Positions 24,201 through 34,111 of a stretch of 64,000 nt of DNA are shown here, in pieces. Source of the stretch: Scilla litardierei (taxonomy: Eukaryota > Streptophyta > Magnoliopsida > Asparagales > Asparagaceae); the NCBI GenBank assembly GCA_030789695.1, contig CM061141.1, positions 319,922,452-319,986,451 of the forward strand, written 5' to 3'. Both the position numbers and the translations under genes were made by a program. Position 1 is the stretch's first letter. The number at the start of each line of letters is the position of its first letter. The notes beneath the pieces were generated by a model. That model was not told the origin of the DNA, made no database searches, and saw only the letters and a list, made by a program, of their open reading frames with translations.

Positions 24201-27200
24201 TTACCCCTTTGATTAGACCACGCTTCCTCAAAGTATCAAAAAATTTCTCTATGACATGTCCAAGTCTAAAATGCCACAGCCTGGTCAAATCAGACTCCTG
24301 CGAACTCTCAACTCTGATACTGGAATCTCCAATAATCTTCATCCCCTTCAACCGATATAAATCCCCGACTTTTCACCTCTCATCACAACCATCGAACCCC
24401 TCGATATTTTCAAATCATCCTTCTGTCTATTATAATTTTGCAACACATGGAATCCAACGTCTCTAAAAAAATAATGACATCCTCAGCTCTAAAACATGTC
24501 ACACGTTATTGAGTGTGCGCACCATGCCATCGAACATCATGATCCTTAATGAACCAACTCCAACAGCTTTACACGCTTCATTATTACCCATAAGGACTGA
24601 TGCATCCTTTCTTTTATAAGTATGAAAGGACTCCTTATTTGGCATTATGGAAAATGATGCCCATGAATCCATGACCCATGTATGATTTTCAACATCTAAT
24701 AAGTATGTTGTAAGCACATCGTAGGCCTCCTCGCTTATAACCTCTTCCTTCTATACAACTGCAATTAACGAAGATGCTGGCATATCCTCATTGTTTCTGT
24801 TCCTCCACGTTGGGTCGTCTCGCTTCTAATGTACTACTTTCTTGAAAATATAACACGACGTACCTATAGTCCTCGATCTCGATCTCGATCTCGATCTCGA
24901 TCTCAATCTCGATCTCATGTTGTCGCCTCACGCATTGCTTTGCCCAGAAGCAAGTAGGCCTTGACTGTCTGAATCTCCTCCACTCAAACCAACTCTTGAT
25001 ATCTGATCTCTCAACTCCTCGTTGTAATGTTCCGCCTTCACATCCTCTAGAATGAGGTTATTCTGATTGTAGACTATTTGGGATGTGGTATATATATCAA
25101 AGAGTATACAATAATGTTGTGTTTGGTGAATCAAATGCACGGTCTAATAACGAACAATGTTTATTGATAATATTAGTTGAATTTTTTTTAAAGATTTTTG
25201 TCAAAGGTTTCACGAACGTCGTGTATCGCAATGACAAGAGCAGAATCATCGCCTCATGATCCACCTTTACATTCAATCCAATCACCCTCGTATTTATCAC
25301 TAATCCATTGAAAGTATCCAGGTGATCCTTCAATGAGGTTCTGTCTCGCATCTTGAATGTGAAAAAAGTCTTCAGCAAGATTAGTATGTTGGTGAGTGAC
25401 ATTTACAGATACATCTTCTCGAGCTTTTCACATAATCCTTTAACCGTAGTTTCCTTGGACACCTGATAAATCATATTGTTTGATAAATTGAGCTGTATGA
25501 TTGTCATTGTCGAGTCCTCCATCTCCATTTTCTCCCTTTTCGAGATATCTGCAAGTAAAGTCTCTGTGTCGTACATCATTTTATGGACACAATCTTTCCT
25601 CAAGATTGCTTTCATCGTGTACTGTCATATCTCGAAGTTTCCATTGCAATCAAACTTATCAATTTTGTATTGTGCTCCTTCAACTGTCGCATACGAGCCA
25701 CCCGCATGTGAATTCGAACCAAATTGCATTTTCAGTTGTGTCACCTTTTGTAAAAGAACTCTCCATCATCGCCTTGGACTTGTTTCGCAAACTTTGCTCT
25801 GATATCAATTATTGGGGATTATTGAGATCGCCTCTCTTGAGCTGATAAGTCTGCTTGATAGGCTTATCAAGAAAGCAATTGTCCCGTGAAATTTCAAGAT
25901 CATTGGAGCAACGAACAAATTTAATGGCTCTCTCCAAAACCCCCAACACAGCAATGTATATGAAAACAACGTAAAACAAAAGATAAACATGCACCTGACA
26001 CCAAGATTTATATTGGTTTCACCTAAAACTTATTGTACGTCCAGTTAGAGAGATCACTAATCTATTATACATTTGATGACCTTTTTTAACTTTGTCCTAC
26101 GTGGACACCAAAGTATGACTAGGACAAACATTGGTGACTAAGATGCTAATTATGATGCTGTCTAGGATAAGTATGACTAGGACAAACATTGGTGACTAAG
26201 ATGCTGATTATGATGCTGACTAGGATGCTGATAATAGGAAAAATGATTTGAATTTGAAATTTAAGGGGAACATATTTGGGTGAAAATTAAAACTTGGGAG
26301 AAAAGTTTAAATGAGGTTTGATTTTTGTGTTGGGGAAAAGCAAAATTTGGGGGGAACTTTGGAGTATTCCGAATTTTTTTGAAAACAAATAAAATAAATA
26401 TTAAAAACATGAGCGTGTGAAAATTTTACAATCAACTAAATCAGAGTGTAACTAATTCTGTAGGGAATTAAATTTTAGAATGAACTAAATTCTCTCGGAA
26501 AACTAAAAAAACTAAAATTTGGAGGGAACTAAAATTTTTGGAAAGTGAAAAATTTAGCGGTGAAAACCCTAAAATTTTTGAGCGGAACTAAATTTTAAGT
26601 GTACTAAATTTTGGGATGAACTAAAATTTTGGGAGGAACTAAATTTTCTAAGATGATTTAAATTTTCAGGGGAACTAAGATTTTGATGGGGAATATCTTA
26701 AATGAACTGTTTCCTACTGGCACGGGTTATGACTAGTCCTTTAATAATCTTGGATTACAAGTTATGGCGTTTGGTTTAAGGAAATAACAACCCGTTAAGA
26801 ATTCTGAAAAGAAAACAATGGAGAAAAGCTCTCAAACAAACCCTCTTGGCCATCGATTTGTCCTTTGTATTTTCTATCGGTAGACGTAAACTTGTACAAG
26901 AAATCCTCTCAAAACCCGCTCGAAAATCGCATCAAAACCCTAGCTGAAACACCTTATAAATACCAACGGGTTTGGAATCCGAAACTAGGCTTGGATCGGA
27001 CCGGATCCGTGCCTCTTCACGTGCATGATATCCGTTCAATCAAGGCAACAGCCGCTCGATATGCGCCACGTGTCCCACTGCGGGCTGAAACACACCGTGC
27101 GAGCCCGCATCCGTGTGCATGAGCCCCACATGTGCCTGCTAGCATTATCTATGGGCTTTACTGAGCATGCATAATTTTGAGAATAAATCATATCGGTTGA

Positions 27201-28507
27201 GCTTCAGAAAATCTTCATTTCGGGCTTCAAAAGATCTCCAAATAATCCTCTTAAATTCTAAATTAATCCCGAGATATTTTTGATGCTTTGTATCATATTT
27301 TTCAACAATCGTGTCTTCTGTTGTTCACATTCTAATGCATGTCTAACACCACACAGCTTGATGATAGGAGAAATTCTACCCACATGAACCTAATTACTTT
27401 ACACACAAGCCACTTCCCCCCAATCTTATCTAAAATTCAATTTTTACTTTACACACACACATATCCCTAACTTACCCCTATTCTCTTCATCCCCTCTCCT
27501 CTCCCTCCTTCATTTTCGTCTCATCAGATCTCAGATTGTCTTGCCGACCCTGAATCATAACAGATCATCCATTAAATTTATGTATAACTTACGCAAGATC
27601 CTCATGGATTGCCTTCAATGCCTCTTCTCTCCTCGTCATCTTCCACTTCCCTTCCCATCTCTGCAAGCCACAAACCCTAGTGGGCCCCTCATTCTGCCAA
27701 GTTATCGACCCTGCCGACCCTCCTCCTTGCTCCACGGGTGACATCATCACCATCTTCGGGTGCCCTGTGCAACCATCCAATGGCAAGATCACGACCGTCG
27801 TCGGGGATTGTGTCTTTTTGTTTAGTTTAGGGGCGGTAGCAGAGGCAGATGAAGATGGGTGAAGGAAGATGAGAGGGGAGGAGGATACATCACTAACTAA
27901 AGAAGGAGATGGCGGGGGGCTAAGGGGAAAATGAGAGATGAGGAGTATGAGGAAGATATGAGAGTAAAAAAATTGAATGCAAACTTATAAATAAATGGGA
28001 TGTGTGTGAAGGAATTAGGTATGTGTGCATAGCAACTCCCTGATGATAGAGGTGATGTGCTACATAGGCAGTAAAATAATTCAGAACAAAATATGGAAAC
28101 TATGTGATCCTCACACTGCTCAAACCTTCAACTACAAGAACGCCAAACAGAATAGAGATTATGATCTCTCTCCAATCTCCCCAAGATACGCATACATGCA
28201 AGATCCCCTAGATGACCTCCCCGACTTTTGCCGTTTGGTTGTTGTGCTGCGCCCCTTCTAAAAGGTGTCAAACTGGCCTAGCTCGTAAGAAGCAAATTGT
28301 TCAGTTCAGTTTAGTTCCGAGACTGGTAACACAACAGAGACATGCCGACTGCTCGGTACTTAAAAATTGATATGTTATTAACAGTTGAAGTCACCATACG
28401 CTCAACTGATCAGTCTTGATCACCACATAGGGCCGGATTTGTAATGCATCAAGCATGCTTAACCCTAGCAATTCCTTCCTTAAAACGATGTAGATCCTTA
28501 AGCAGTG

Positions 28508-28542
<35 letters not shown>

Positions 28543-29007
28543 AGCACTCACACACTTTCTTCCGTGTGTAGCACTTAGCTCGTTTTTCAAGGGGTTCTCC
28601 CTCAAAATTACATCTTTAACTAATTGTTGAGTTCATAGAAATTTGAGTATACCAAATATCCTTTTATTATATATCCCATTTAGGATTGTTCAGTTGGAAC
28701 TAAAGACCAAACCCTTAAAATCTAAGATTTTCTTACTTCAAACCCGAACCAAAACAAAGACCCATCAGCAATTATCACTTAAAACCGATTAAAAAGGCTT
28801 AAATCAAAATCTAGTAACACCATGAAACAACATAAACAAAAAATCATGAACACATATATAATAATAAAATCAAAAGGCCACAAAAGGGGAAGCTTTTGAG
28901 AAGATTACCGAATGTGGGTCAGTGATTTTGAGGGGATTCGTGAAGGCATGAGACTGAAACGGGAGGCGGCCGCAGGAGTCGACGAGCAGAACAGACGCAG
29001 CAGTCAT
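10982..29007 (-). CDS. FSD3: chloroplast iron superoxide dismutase, FSD3-like, eight exons
   Basis: Joins 28909-29007, 13619-13699, 13276-13464, 12891-13062, 11555-11628, 11440-11466, 11323-11346 and 10982-11107 on the minus strand. All introns are GT-AG. The total is 792 nt (263 residues plus stop), which is the Arabidopsis FSD3 length as I recall it. Residues 1 to about 45 look like a plastid transit peptide. Fe ligands by homology are His75 (ELHWGEHH), His127 (VWNHDFFWE), and Asp211 and His215 (DMWEHAYY, split across two tiny exons). FSD3 dismutates superoxide and, with FSD2, acts at plastid nucleoids with the plastid-encoded RNA polymerase. GEPKIPVA is the family C-terminus. ATG 29007 is preferred; an in-frame ATG at 29064 would add 19 residues. 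Intron 1 is 15.2 kb and full of transposons. Confidence 0.93.
11323..11346 (-). CDS. FSD3: FSD3-like exon 7 (24-nt micro-exon)
   Basis: Encodes HAYYLDYK, including Fe-ligand His215. Acceptor GTGACAG, donor GTATGATG, phase 0 on both sides. Confidence 0.93.
11440..11466 (-). CDS. FSD3: FSD3-like exon 6 (27-nt micro-exon)
   Basis: Encodes PIIGLDMWE, including Fe-ligand Asp211. Acceptor TTTGCAG, donor GTGATG, phase 0 on both sides. Confidence 0.93.
11555..11628 (-). CDS. FSD3: FSD3-like exon 5
   Basis: The acceptor ATTTCAG precedes TGAAGAGACAGG, so the Leu codon is split T|TG with exon 4. Encodes [16 protein letters not shown] through GDI. The donor is GTATGT. Confidence 0.93.
12206..12270. repeat. 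(GT)n microsatellite followed by G run
   Basis: GT repeats at about 12206-12243, then a T run and a G run at about 12258-12270, in FSD intron 4. The frames through it are repeat artefacts. Confidence 0.85.
12891..13062 (-). CDS. FSD3: FSD3-like exon 4
   Basis: Acceptor GCGCAG, donor GTGAGT. Encodes [16 protein letters not shown] through GSGWVWLT. Contains Fe-ligand His127 and the conserved WESM and GSGWVW segments of the C-terminal domain. Confidence 0.95.
13276..13464 (-). CDS. FSD3: FSD3-like exon 3
   Basis: Acceptor TTTCTAG, donor GTAGTTAT, 63 codons, phase 0. Contains [17 protein letters not shown] with Fe-ligand His75, and [14 protein letters not shown]. Confidence 0.95.
13619..13699 (-). 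CDS. FSD3: FSD3-like exon 2 (tandem NAGNAG acceptor)
   Basis: 27 codons, [18 protein letters not shown] then LTTPPYKL, spanning the end of the transit peptide and the start of the mature enzyme. The acceptor reads GCAGCAG, so splicing could begin at 13699 (adding Gln) or at 13696. Donor GTAAGC. Confidence 0.92.
13700..14212. other. FSD intron 1, 3' part
   Basis: AT-rich intron between the exon 2 acceptor and the gypsy 3' LTR. No other feature seen. Confidence 0.6.
14213..14554 (-). repeat. gypsy 3' LTR
   Basis: Begins TGATAGATCTC and ends GAGCCCATCA on the plus strand. The polypurine tract is just inside at 14555-14570. Confidence 0.9.
14560..19882 (-). pseudogene. gypsy Gag-Pol polyprotein, broken by stops and frameshifts
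   Basis: Recognisable pieces in minus-strand order: Gag with a coiled-coil-like N-terminus (about 19882-19704), Gag core ([14 protein letters not shown] near 18430) and a reduced zinc knuckle ([11 protein letters not shown] near 18040). Then come protease [12 protein letters not shown] (about 17795-17829), RT ([20 protein letters not shown] near 17140; FFDDILVYS at 16773-16801), RNase H (16220-15981), and integrase (15717-14827) with [15 protein letters not shown] and YHPQTDGH. Several frame changes, for example inside RT near 16990 and before integrase near 15717, mean no intact polyprotein. The GGGCCC-rich stretch at 19155-19330 lies in the Gag region. Confidence 0.88.
19907..20247 (-). repeat. 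gypsy 5' LTR
   Basis: Partner of 14213-14554, adjacent to the primer site. Confidence 0.9.
20248..20861. other. FSD intron 1 between gypsy and copia insertions
   Basis: AT-rich. No coding sequence or terminal motifs recognised. Confidence 0.5.
21499..21861 (-). CDS. Glu/Pro-rich ORF of non-autonomous LTR element, copy 2
   Basis: 120 codons without a stop. The first codon shown is GTG, and an in-frame stop lies four codons upstream, so there is no ATG start. The N-terminal two thirds are E-P-E-x repeats ([26 protein letters not shown]). The C-terminus ([32 protein letters not shown]) matches copy 1. It is acidic, with no zinc knuckle or enzyme motif. Possible roles such as a structural Gag substitute are guesses only. 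Confidence 0.55.
   Translation of the reverse strand: MEPEPKLEHEPDVEPKSVLEKYREPETEPESGPTLENDPVPLSETEPAFDPVSHFEPETELDPTLQPEPVHYLEPFMEHALELLKEAHLISTEHIEFVIPYPLQLTNKNVLNAFLSLMNL
22887..23265 (-). repeat. 5' LTR of non-autonomous element copy 2
   Basis: Homologous, in inverted orientation, to 5994-6348 and 8158-8521, and directly repeated in truncated form at 21085-21341. Confidence 0.75.
23282..25800 (-). pseudogene. copia Gag-protease-integrase remnant
   Basis: Gag pieces at 25615-25097 ([12 protein letters not shown]). An RS-dipeptide stretch is encoded by a CGATCT hexamer repeat (24872-24917), next to a ruined zinc knuckle. In the protease motif Gly is replaced (MDSWAS instead of DSGA, near 24660). 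GAG-pre-integrase is at 24351-24148 ([12 protein letters not shown]). Integrase is at 23974-23672 ([11 protein letters not shown]), with a post-integrase segment [10 protein letters not shown] (23600-23560). Multiple stops and frameshifts. Confidence 0.82.
24872..24917. repeat. (CGATCT)n hexamer microsatellite
   Basis: About seven units, one with a substitution, inside the copia Gag remnant. Confidence 0.85.
25813..26032 (-). repeat. copia 5' LTR (degraded)
   Basis: Adjoins the primer-site variant at 25797-25808 and is homologous to 20862-21084. Confidence 0.7.
26108..26222. repeat. tandem duplication, about 60-bp unit
   Basis: Two adjacent copies of AGTATGACTAGGACAAACAT and the following 40 bases, differing at a few positions. 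Confidence 0.8.
26480..26700. repeat. degenerate GGAACTAAAATTTT minisatellite-like array
   Basis: Roughly ten imperfect units of 18-30 bp built on GAACTAAA(A)TTTT, with weaker related units from about 26270. Confidence 0.65.
27368..28040. mobile_element. Mutator-like non-autonomous transposon (possible Pack-MULE)
   Basis: 673 bp flanked by perfect 9-bp direct repeats TGATGATAG (27359-27367 and 28041-28049), the duplication size typical of Mutator-like elements. The ends are imperfect inverted repeats: GAGAAATTCTACCCACATGA on the left against GGGAGTTGCTATGCACACAT (reverse complement) on the right, with similarity continuing inward through CCTAATT..CTT.ACACACA. No transposase. The GC-richer centre (27600-27860) could be captured host sequence. 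I did not recognise it. Confidence 0.82.
28041..28908. other. FSD intron 1, 5' end
   Basis: AT-rich intron. It contains a 33-base C run at 28509-28541, which may be a sequencing artefact. No element recognised. Confidence 0.5.
28509..28541. repeat. poly-C tract (33)
   Basis: Uninterrupted C run after GCAGTGA. Confidence 0.85.
28909..29007 (-). CDS. FSD3: FSD3-like exon 1 (transit peptide), 15.2 kb from exon 2
   Basis: 33 codons from ATG 29007 ([18 protein letters not shown]), Ser/Thr/Leu-rich and transit-like, ending CATTCG before the donor GTAATC at 28908. The phase-0 end matches exon 2, and adding it brings the protein to the family length. The assignment is an inference: transit peptides are poorly conserved and no transcript is available here. 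Confidence 0.72.
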
Positions 29008-29196
29008 CTCTTCAGATAATAATTCAACTCGATAGAGAGATTCATTTGTGTGATTATGAGTCATGTGTTGGAAAATTTTCAAGCGGTCCCCGTGAAGCCT
29101 GCGAATATAATTATTTTCACCACTTCATACCAATAAGCCCCAAGATTTCATTTCTTTTGCAGTTTGATTTATTGAAGCAATTTAGTTTTTTTATTT
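29008..29196 (-). promoter_or_regulatory. FSD 5' UTR / remnant of promoter between ATG and copia LTR
   Basis: 189 bp separate the FSD start codon from the C1 3' LTR. AT-rich, with an upstream in-frame ATG at 29064. No TATA box as good as the one at 38255-38265 was seen here. Confidence 0.5.
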
Positions 29197-29387
29197 TGTT
29201 GAAGGAATTTAAAGAAGAGTAAAATTGTCCCAATCATGAGTAGCCATGTCACTAACCATGGCTCTCTATATATATTCATTTCCTTAATAGATCAAGAGTC
29301 CAAGGGACTCCCCATTAAGTTAGTGGGGAGTAAATGGTGAAATGAAGCGAGGGGAGGGAGGCCAAAGGCCTCCCTCAACTCACAACA
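29197..29387 (-). repeat. C1 3' LTR
   Basis: 191 bp with a TATA-like ATATATATAG on the minus strand near 29263-29280, pointing at the FSD exon 1. It lacks the TA expansion of its partner. Confidence 0.88.
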
Positions 29388-32300
29388 CTCCCCTTCATCT
29401 CTCGATTACCTTGGTTTAAACATATGAATACTTCAGGATTCAGTATGCTAATGGGGTGGATACTTCTGGATCCAGAGCCATTGTGGTTGCCTCGTTAAAA
29501 CCTTAGCTGTGGAAAACCCAGTGGGAAAAACAAGCAGCTCAAGGGAAAAGAGTATAACTATCGAGGGACTCCCCCTGATCTGTACAAGCTTCAGGCTTGC
29601 AGATCTCCTATGTATCTATACAATAATCTCCTATTCGTCTATACATCTATCATATTCTGAAAGAAAATACAATCATCACTCATCTATACAAGTTTCACTC
29701 ATCTAGCGGCTATTGGAAAGCAATGGCGCTCTGGAGTGGAATGTTTTTTGAAGTTGGTCGATGACCCCACTGAAGTATTCTTTGAATCAGTCTTCACTGT
29801 GTTTGCAAGATACTGCTGGACCTGGCTGAGCGTTTTCAATACTTGCTTCTTGGATGATGAGCTTCTCAGAAGATGTTGACATTGGAGGATGATGTGTAGA
29901 TATTTAGGAGGTGGCCGGCCTTTTGTGTTTTAGTCATCGCGATGACCTTTAAACTTGCATATGTAATATATATTCCTTGACCATTGGAAGTTGCGCAGAA
30001 GTAGCTTATCCTTGGTCTAGTGGTGCTCTCCAGGGCAATACTATATCTGGTTAACAACTTTAATGCAGACGTTCTATCAAAGACACGTGCAGTTGGCCAG
30101 ATAAAGAAATGTAACAAGTACACTAAGGCTAGGCTCTTCGGGACCTAGGATGTCTTCCCCCTCTTCCAGCGACTGGAAGGTGTCATAAATACAAATATAT
30201 TTTTAATAGGTTGCAAATGGACATCATTCTTCATAAACTCCAGGTCTGAAGGATATTAACGAGTTCCACCACGAAGGTGTTAAATATATAAGCCGAGACA
30301 ATACCTTGTTATACCCAGGTTTTTCATTTCCAAGGTATGCTTAAAGCTATCTGATATATCAATGGTCTCTGCAGGAGATCCTATTAGCTTTAAGTTGATC
30401 ACATGTACGGCGAATATCACAAATCCTGTCAACGATCTTTTGAAAATGATACACTGGCAGAATATTGCTTAAGATCAACTAATGATCTGTGTAGCCTTTA
30501 TGGAGAAGACGTTTCTACGTCTCTCTTTCACCTCTGGGGGTAGAGTATACTCTTATGGAAGTTTTATATAGATCTCTATATCTATATTGCCGTATATCTA
30601 TGCAGTCACAACGTCCATGAGCTGCATTTATTGGCTTTTTCAGAGAAGTTTAGGCTTTAGTATGAAAATGATCATATTTCCTTCATTTCAATTTCTTATG
30701 AAATCCAACTTATATTCCACAGGTTTTACACATTCAGGTGTATGGACTACTGGTCCAAAGATTTTGCTTTTCAAGAGTGAGTCCAGCTCTACTCTTATTG
30801 CCTCGTCCCACTTTGGCCAATCTATGAGTTTATGCTATAGAATAGTGGGTTGACGTCATCGTCGTATTCAGCGACGTGAACGGCAATAGCGAAAGCAAAA
30901 CCGTCGTCGACGACTGTGCTATAGCTGTCCAGTACCTCTCCAATACGTACGTAATATAATGATTTTTCTCCTGTTGTTTCCTCTGCAGAGGAAATTAGGA
31001 GGGGAGAGGTTGCAGGTCTGAGCTCAGCATCCTGTGTGGTTGGATCATTTTAATATATCCAGGAATTTTCCTCTTTTGAGGAATTTTATATTTTGAACCT
31101 GGCAGGCGTCCTCTTTTCAATTGAGGTACAGCCAATTCTGCTGCCGGTGGATTGCATCCATCTTTGGGAATGTCAATCCTAGCTGGTGTATTGGCAACAG
31201 GGACGTGTGAACGAACAATCTTCTGGTTGTCCGCAAATTTATCCGTCAATTGATGTACTTTAGTCTGAATGTGAAGGATCTTCTGGATCTCGACTTCACA
31301 CAGAAAAAGTATGTGGATCATAACGAGATGAGGACTTTCGTGTCCCATGATATGGTCTCAGAAGCTTCAGGCTTCTTTAGACTGCGTGCCATTTCAATGA
31401 GATCTTGCTCATCAAATTCACATTTTTTCAAGACTTGGTGGTAAACCAGAAGCAAGCAGCATCAGCAATAAGATATGGCAACAAGCGGGCCGTATCGTGA
31501 TAAGCGATGCGGAATGTATTGTGTTGGTCCCTAAATACAACAGGCAATTGGGATTTATCAATGGACGTGAAATCCATTGGAGTCTCTTTACCAGAGACTC
31601 TGCAAACCCATTATGAGTTTGAACATGCTGCATGATGTTCAATTTCAGTGCCAGTTACTTGGCAGAAGTCTTGAATGATATGTGTAGTAAATTCACCCAC
31701 ATTATAAGCTTTTGAGAAAGCTAGGTTGCGAGTGAATATAAAGGCACACATAAGACCATCTAGTAGATGCCTATATCAGTACAGTAATGAAGTACCGAAA
31801 ATGGGCCATTTGCGGGGTGAATAGGCCCGCAAAGGTCACCATGTATTCTCTCAATGAAGCCAGGAGACTCCAAACCCACTTTCAGGAAGGAAGGTCTCTC
31901 TATTAGTTTTCCCTTATGACAAAGGGGGACAAGGAAACTCAACCCTTTAAAGAATCTTCAGGTTCTCCAATGGATTCATTTGATGATGCGTCCATCATCG
32001 CTGATCCAGGATGACCAAGTCCATTTTGCCAGTGTTAAAAACTATGTCAAAGAAAGGCACTTCTGGTGCTTAGTCGAGTTGGCTTTCTATAGGATGAATA
32101 TCTGTAATTATAGGGGCCCGACGGGGGTCCAATGAAATCGTAAGTAGATGGCCTTCTGGCCATTCTCTTGACGAGTTATATATTGATATTCAATATATAT
32201 ATTATCCACAATTTTCAAGTTATTTTCTTTAAAAGAAATATTCTTGAAAATTGGAGATTTCCTATATGTTTAAGAGGAGAATTTGCATCTTATAGTCTCG

Positions 32301-32620
32301 TTGTATGTGGGAGCAATATCAGTGCTACACCAGTGCAACGAGGCACTGTCCACAATATTCCATACTTCATCTATAAGTAAAACGAAATTTTATTTAAGTC
32401 AATGAAAAAGACATTAAAAATAAAAGTTCGTAATTAAGCAAATTAAAGATGAGGCAACATTTAATTTTAAATGCATAGATAAAAGATGAAGCTTAATCGA
32501 GCCGGTCGTCGTTCTCGAAGTCTTTTGCAGTGAACATCGTTGGTGGGTGAATAGCCGCCAAGTTTGATTCAAGCAGAGACTTCTGGCTCGCCTGATATAG
32601 TTCCTGGAGGTGGCGAGGAG
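29388..32620 (-). pseudogene. C1 Pol remnant (integrase, RT, RNase H)
   Basis: Scattered minus-strand pieces are homologous to the B1 Pol: integrase start (RPSFLKVGLESPGFIERIHG near 31900-31840), the integrase-RT linker (KIVRSHVPVANTPARIDIPK near 31215), RT fragments near 30600-30890, and an RNase H region with TARVFDRTSALKLLTRYSIA (30090-30030). Numerous stops and frameshifts. A CCCAGTGGGAAAA motif (about 29518-29530) marks the 3' UTR. Confidence 0.8.
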
Positions 32621-33511
32621 TGCGACAGATTCTGGACCAATGGACAGTCATGCCGCATCTATGGCATTAATCCTCCCAGTTCTTCTTAGGAAGTTACACT
32701 TGGTCAGTATTCTTTTGCTTCCATGTGAAGTTACTCTTTCATGTATTGTTGTTGTTGGACGGGGTTGCTGCTCCTCATCCATTCTTCATCACAACTTTCC
32801 CTTTGTTATTATTAGCATTATTCTTGTTTTTTCCACTTTTGGGGAGAAACGTGGTGGGCTTCAGGGATAGGTGCAGCGCCAGCTGGACGTAAATTATGAG
32901 TTGCTAGCAGTAAATCTCGATTCTGTTCTGCCCTAAGTAGGCATGAGATCAGATCAGAGAATTTCGTGAAGTTGCGTTCACGATATTGCTGCATGACGAT
33001 TGCATCTTTCTCGTGAAACGAGGTAAATGTCTTTTCCATCATGCGTTGTTCTGTCACTTCTTCACCGCACAACTTCAGGTGTGAGGTGATATTATGAAGG
33101 GCAGAATTATACTCAGCGACATACTTATAGTCCTGAAGTCTGAGATTTTCCCACTCATAACTGGCACGCAGTAATATTACATCAATTTGATGTTTATACC
33201 GTGCCTCCAGCGCTGTCCACAGCTCCATTAGGTCCTCTACCGTTAGGTATTCGGCCTTTAAGGTCCGATCTATATGTTTCCTAATGTAGATTATGGCTTT
33301 CGCCTTATCCATGTCGAAGACAGTGGTAGGAGTGCTACTGCTAGATGTAGCAGAAGCATCGGCCGCTAATGGGGCCGATGAAGGAGCCAAAATGGAACCA
33401 AGGAGGGCCATCGAACGCAAGTGGAACTTCAGGTCCACTCGTCAAATCAGGTAATTTTTTTTCCTGCAGAGTTAAGGACTTCGAAATCGACGCTTGCCAA
33501 TTTTGTCATTT
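32600..33511 (-). pseudogene. C1 Gag (frameshifted)
   Basis: Starts at ATG 33511 (MTKLASVDFEVL), shifts frame near 33465, then reads MDLKFHLRS to EAHHVSPQKWKKQE (33438-32818). A further shift leads to a zinc knuckle CHRCGMTVHWSRIC near 32650-32610. KAEYLTVEDLMELWTALEA corresponds to the B1 site where Trp is a stop. The CCHC histidine is kept here, unlike in B1. Confidence 0.82.
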
Positions 33512-33975
33512 TATCTACGCAATTTAAAATAAGCATGAATTAATTAAAATTGAAATTCAAGCATTAAAAATTAAAATAAGTAAAATGTGGGGATCAGCCA
33601 GATACCCAAATAAATACAAAGTCCAAAGTCCGAATATACAGTCCGTAAACAAAAGAAAAATACAATTTGGAAACCCAGAATGGGTCCCTATATTTTCCAA
33701 TTTATGCTGTCGTCTTCAGTTGTCGGTACACCGGTCTTTGAATAAATATATATAATCCTCACTAACAAATTCTCTCAAAAAAAATTGCAAGGAATATGAA
33801 GGGTATCAAATTGGTCGATCCCAAAAATCACATTTTAGCTAATACAAACATCCACGCAGTTTATAAATGCTACAGGCACAAAAGTAACAACCACGCATGT
33901 ATATAACACAGGCATATATTAAATGGAAAAAATAGGCTAGAAAATATAATAATCTCTCGGACCACGGGGAGACAT

Positions 33976-34020
33976 CATACACCGTTAGGTTAGTTTACTA
34001 ACGGCAGAGCGGTCGCAGGA
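33976..34020 (-). other. conserved leader hairpin, C1 copy
   Basis: Contains CCGTTAG (33982-33988) and CTAACGG (33998-34004) as a 7-bp stem. The overlapping GTTAGT/ACTAAC can form a competing stem. Nearly the same 45 bases occur at 44679-44724 and 56092-56137. Confidence 0.7.
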
Positions 34021-34111
34021 TCCTTAAGATAATTATATTTTGAAAAAAATCCTAATATTCCATAATTTAATAATAATGCAATAATGTTATAAATTTAGCA
34101 ATATGAAAGGC

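Larger units (their letters stand above)
20862..26032 (-). mobile_element. degraded Ty1/copia element interrupted by a nested element
   Basis: LTR-like repeats of about 220 bp at 20862-21084 and 25813-26032 share a segment around TTGATAGG-TTATCAAGAAAGCAATTG. A primer site variant (minus TGATATCAGAGC) adjoins the right copy. Gag, protease and integrase remnants fill 23270-25800, but the RT/RNase H part is missing. The non-autonomous element at 21085-23265 directly abuts the left LTR. The outer edge of the right LTR is not well defined. Confidence 0.8.
26033..27358. other. FSD intron 1: AT-rich repeats and LTR-like remnant
   Basis: 26108-26222 holds a tandem duplication of about 60 bp around ATGACTAGGACAAACATTGG. 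26480-26700 is built of degenerate GGAACTAAAATTTT units. 26700-27300 looks like promoter-bearing LTR sequence (TTATAAATACC near 26951), but no termini were identified. No gene. Confidence 0.45.

Noticed and set aside
28870..29082. A longer FSD N-terminus starting at 29082
   Set aside because: The codon at 29082 is TTG. ATG 29007 gives the family length; ATG 29064 remains a weaker alternative.
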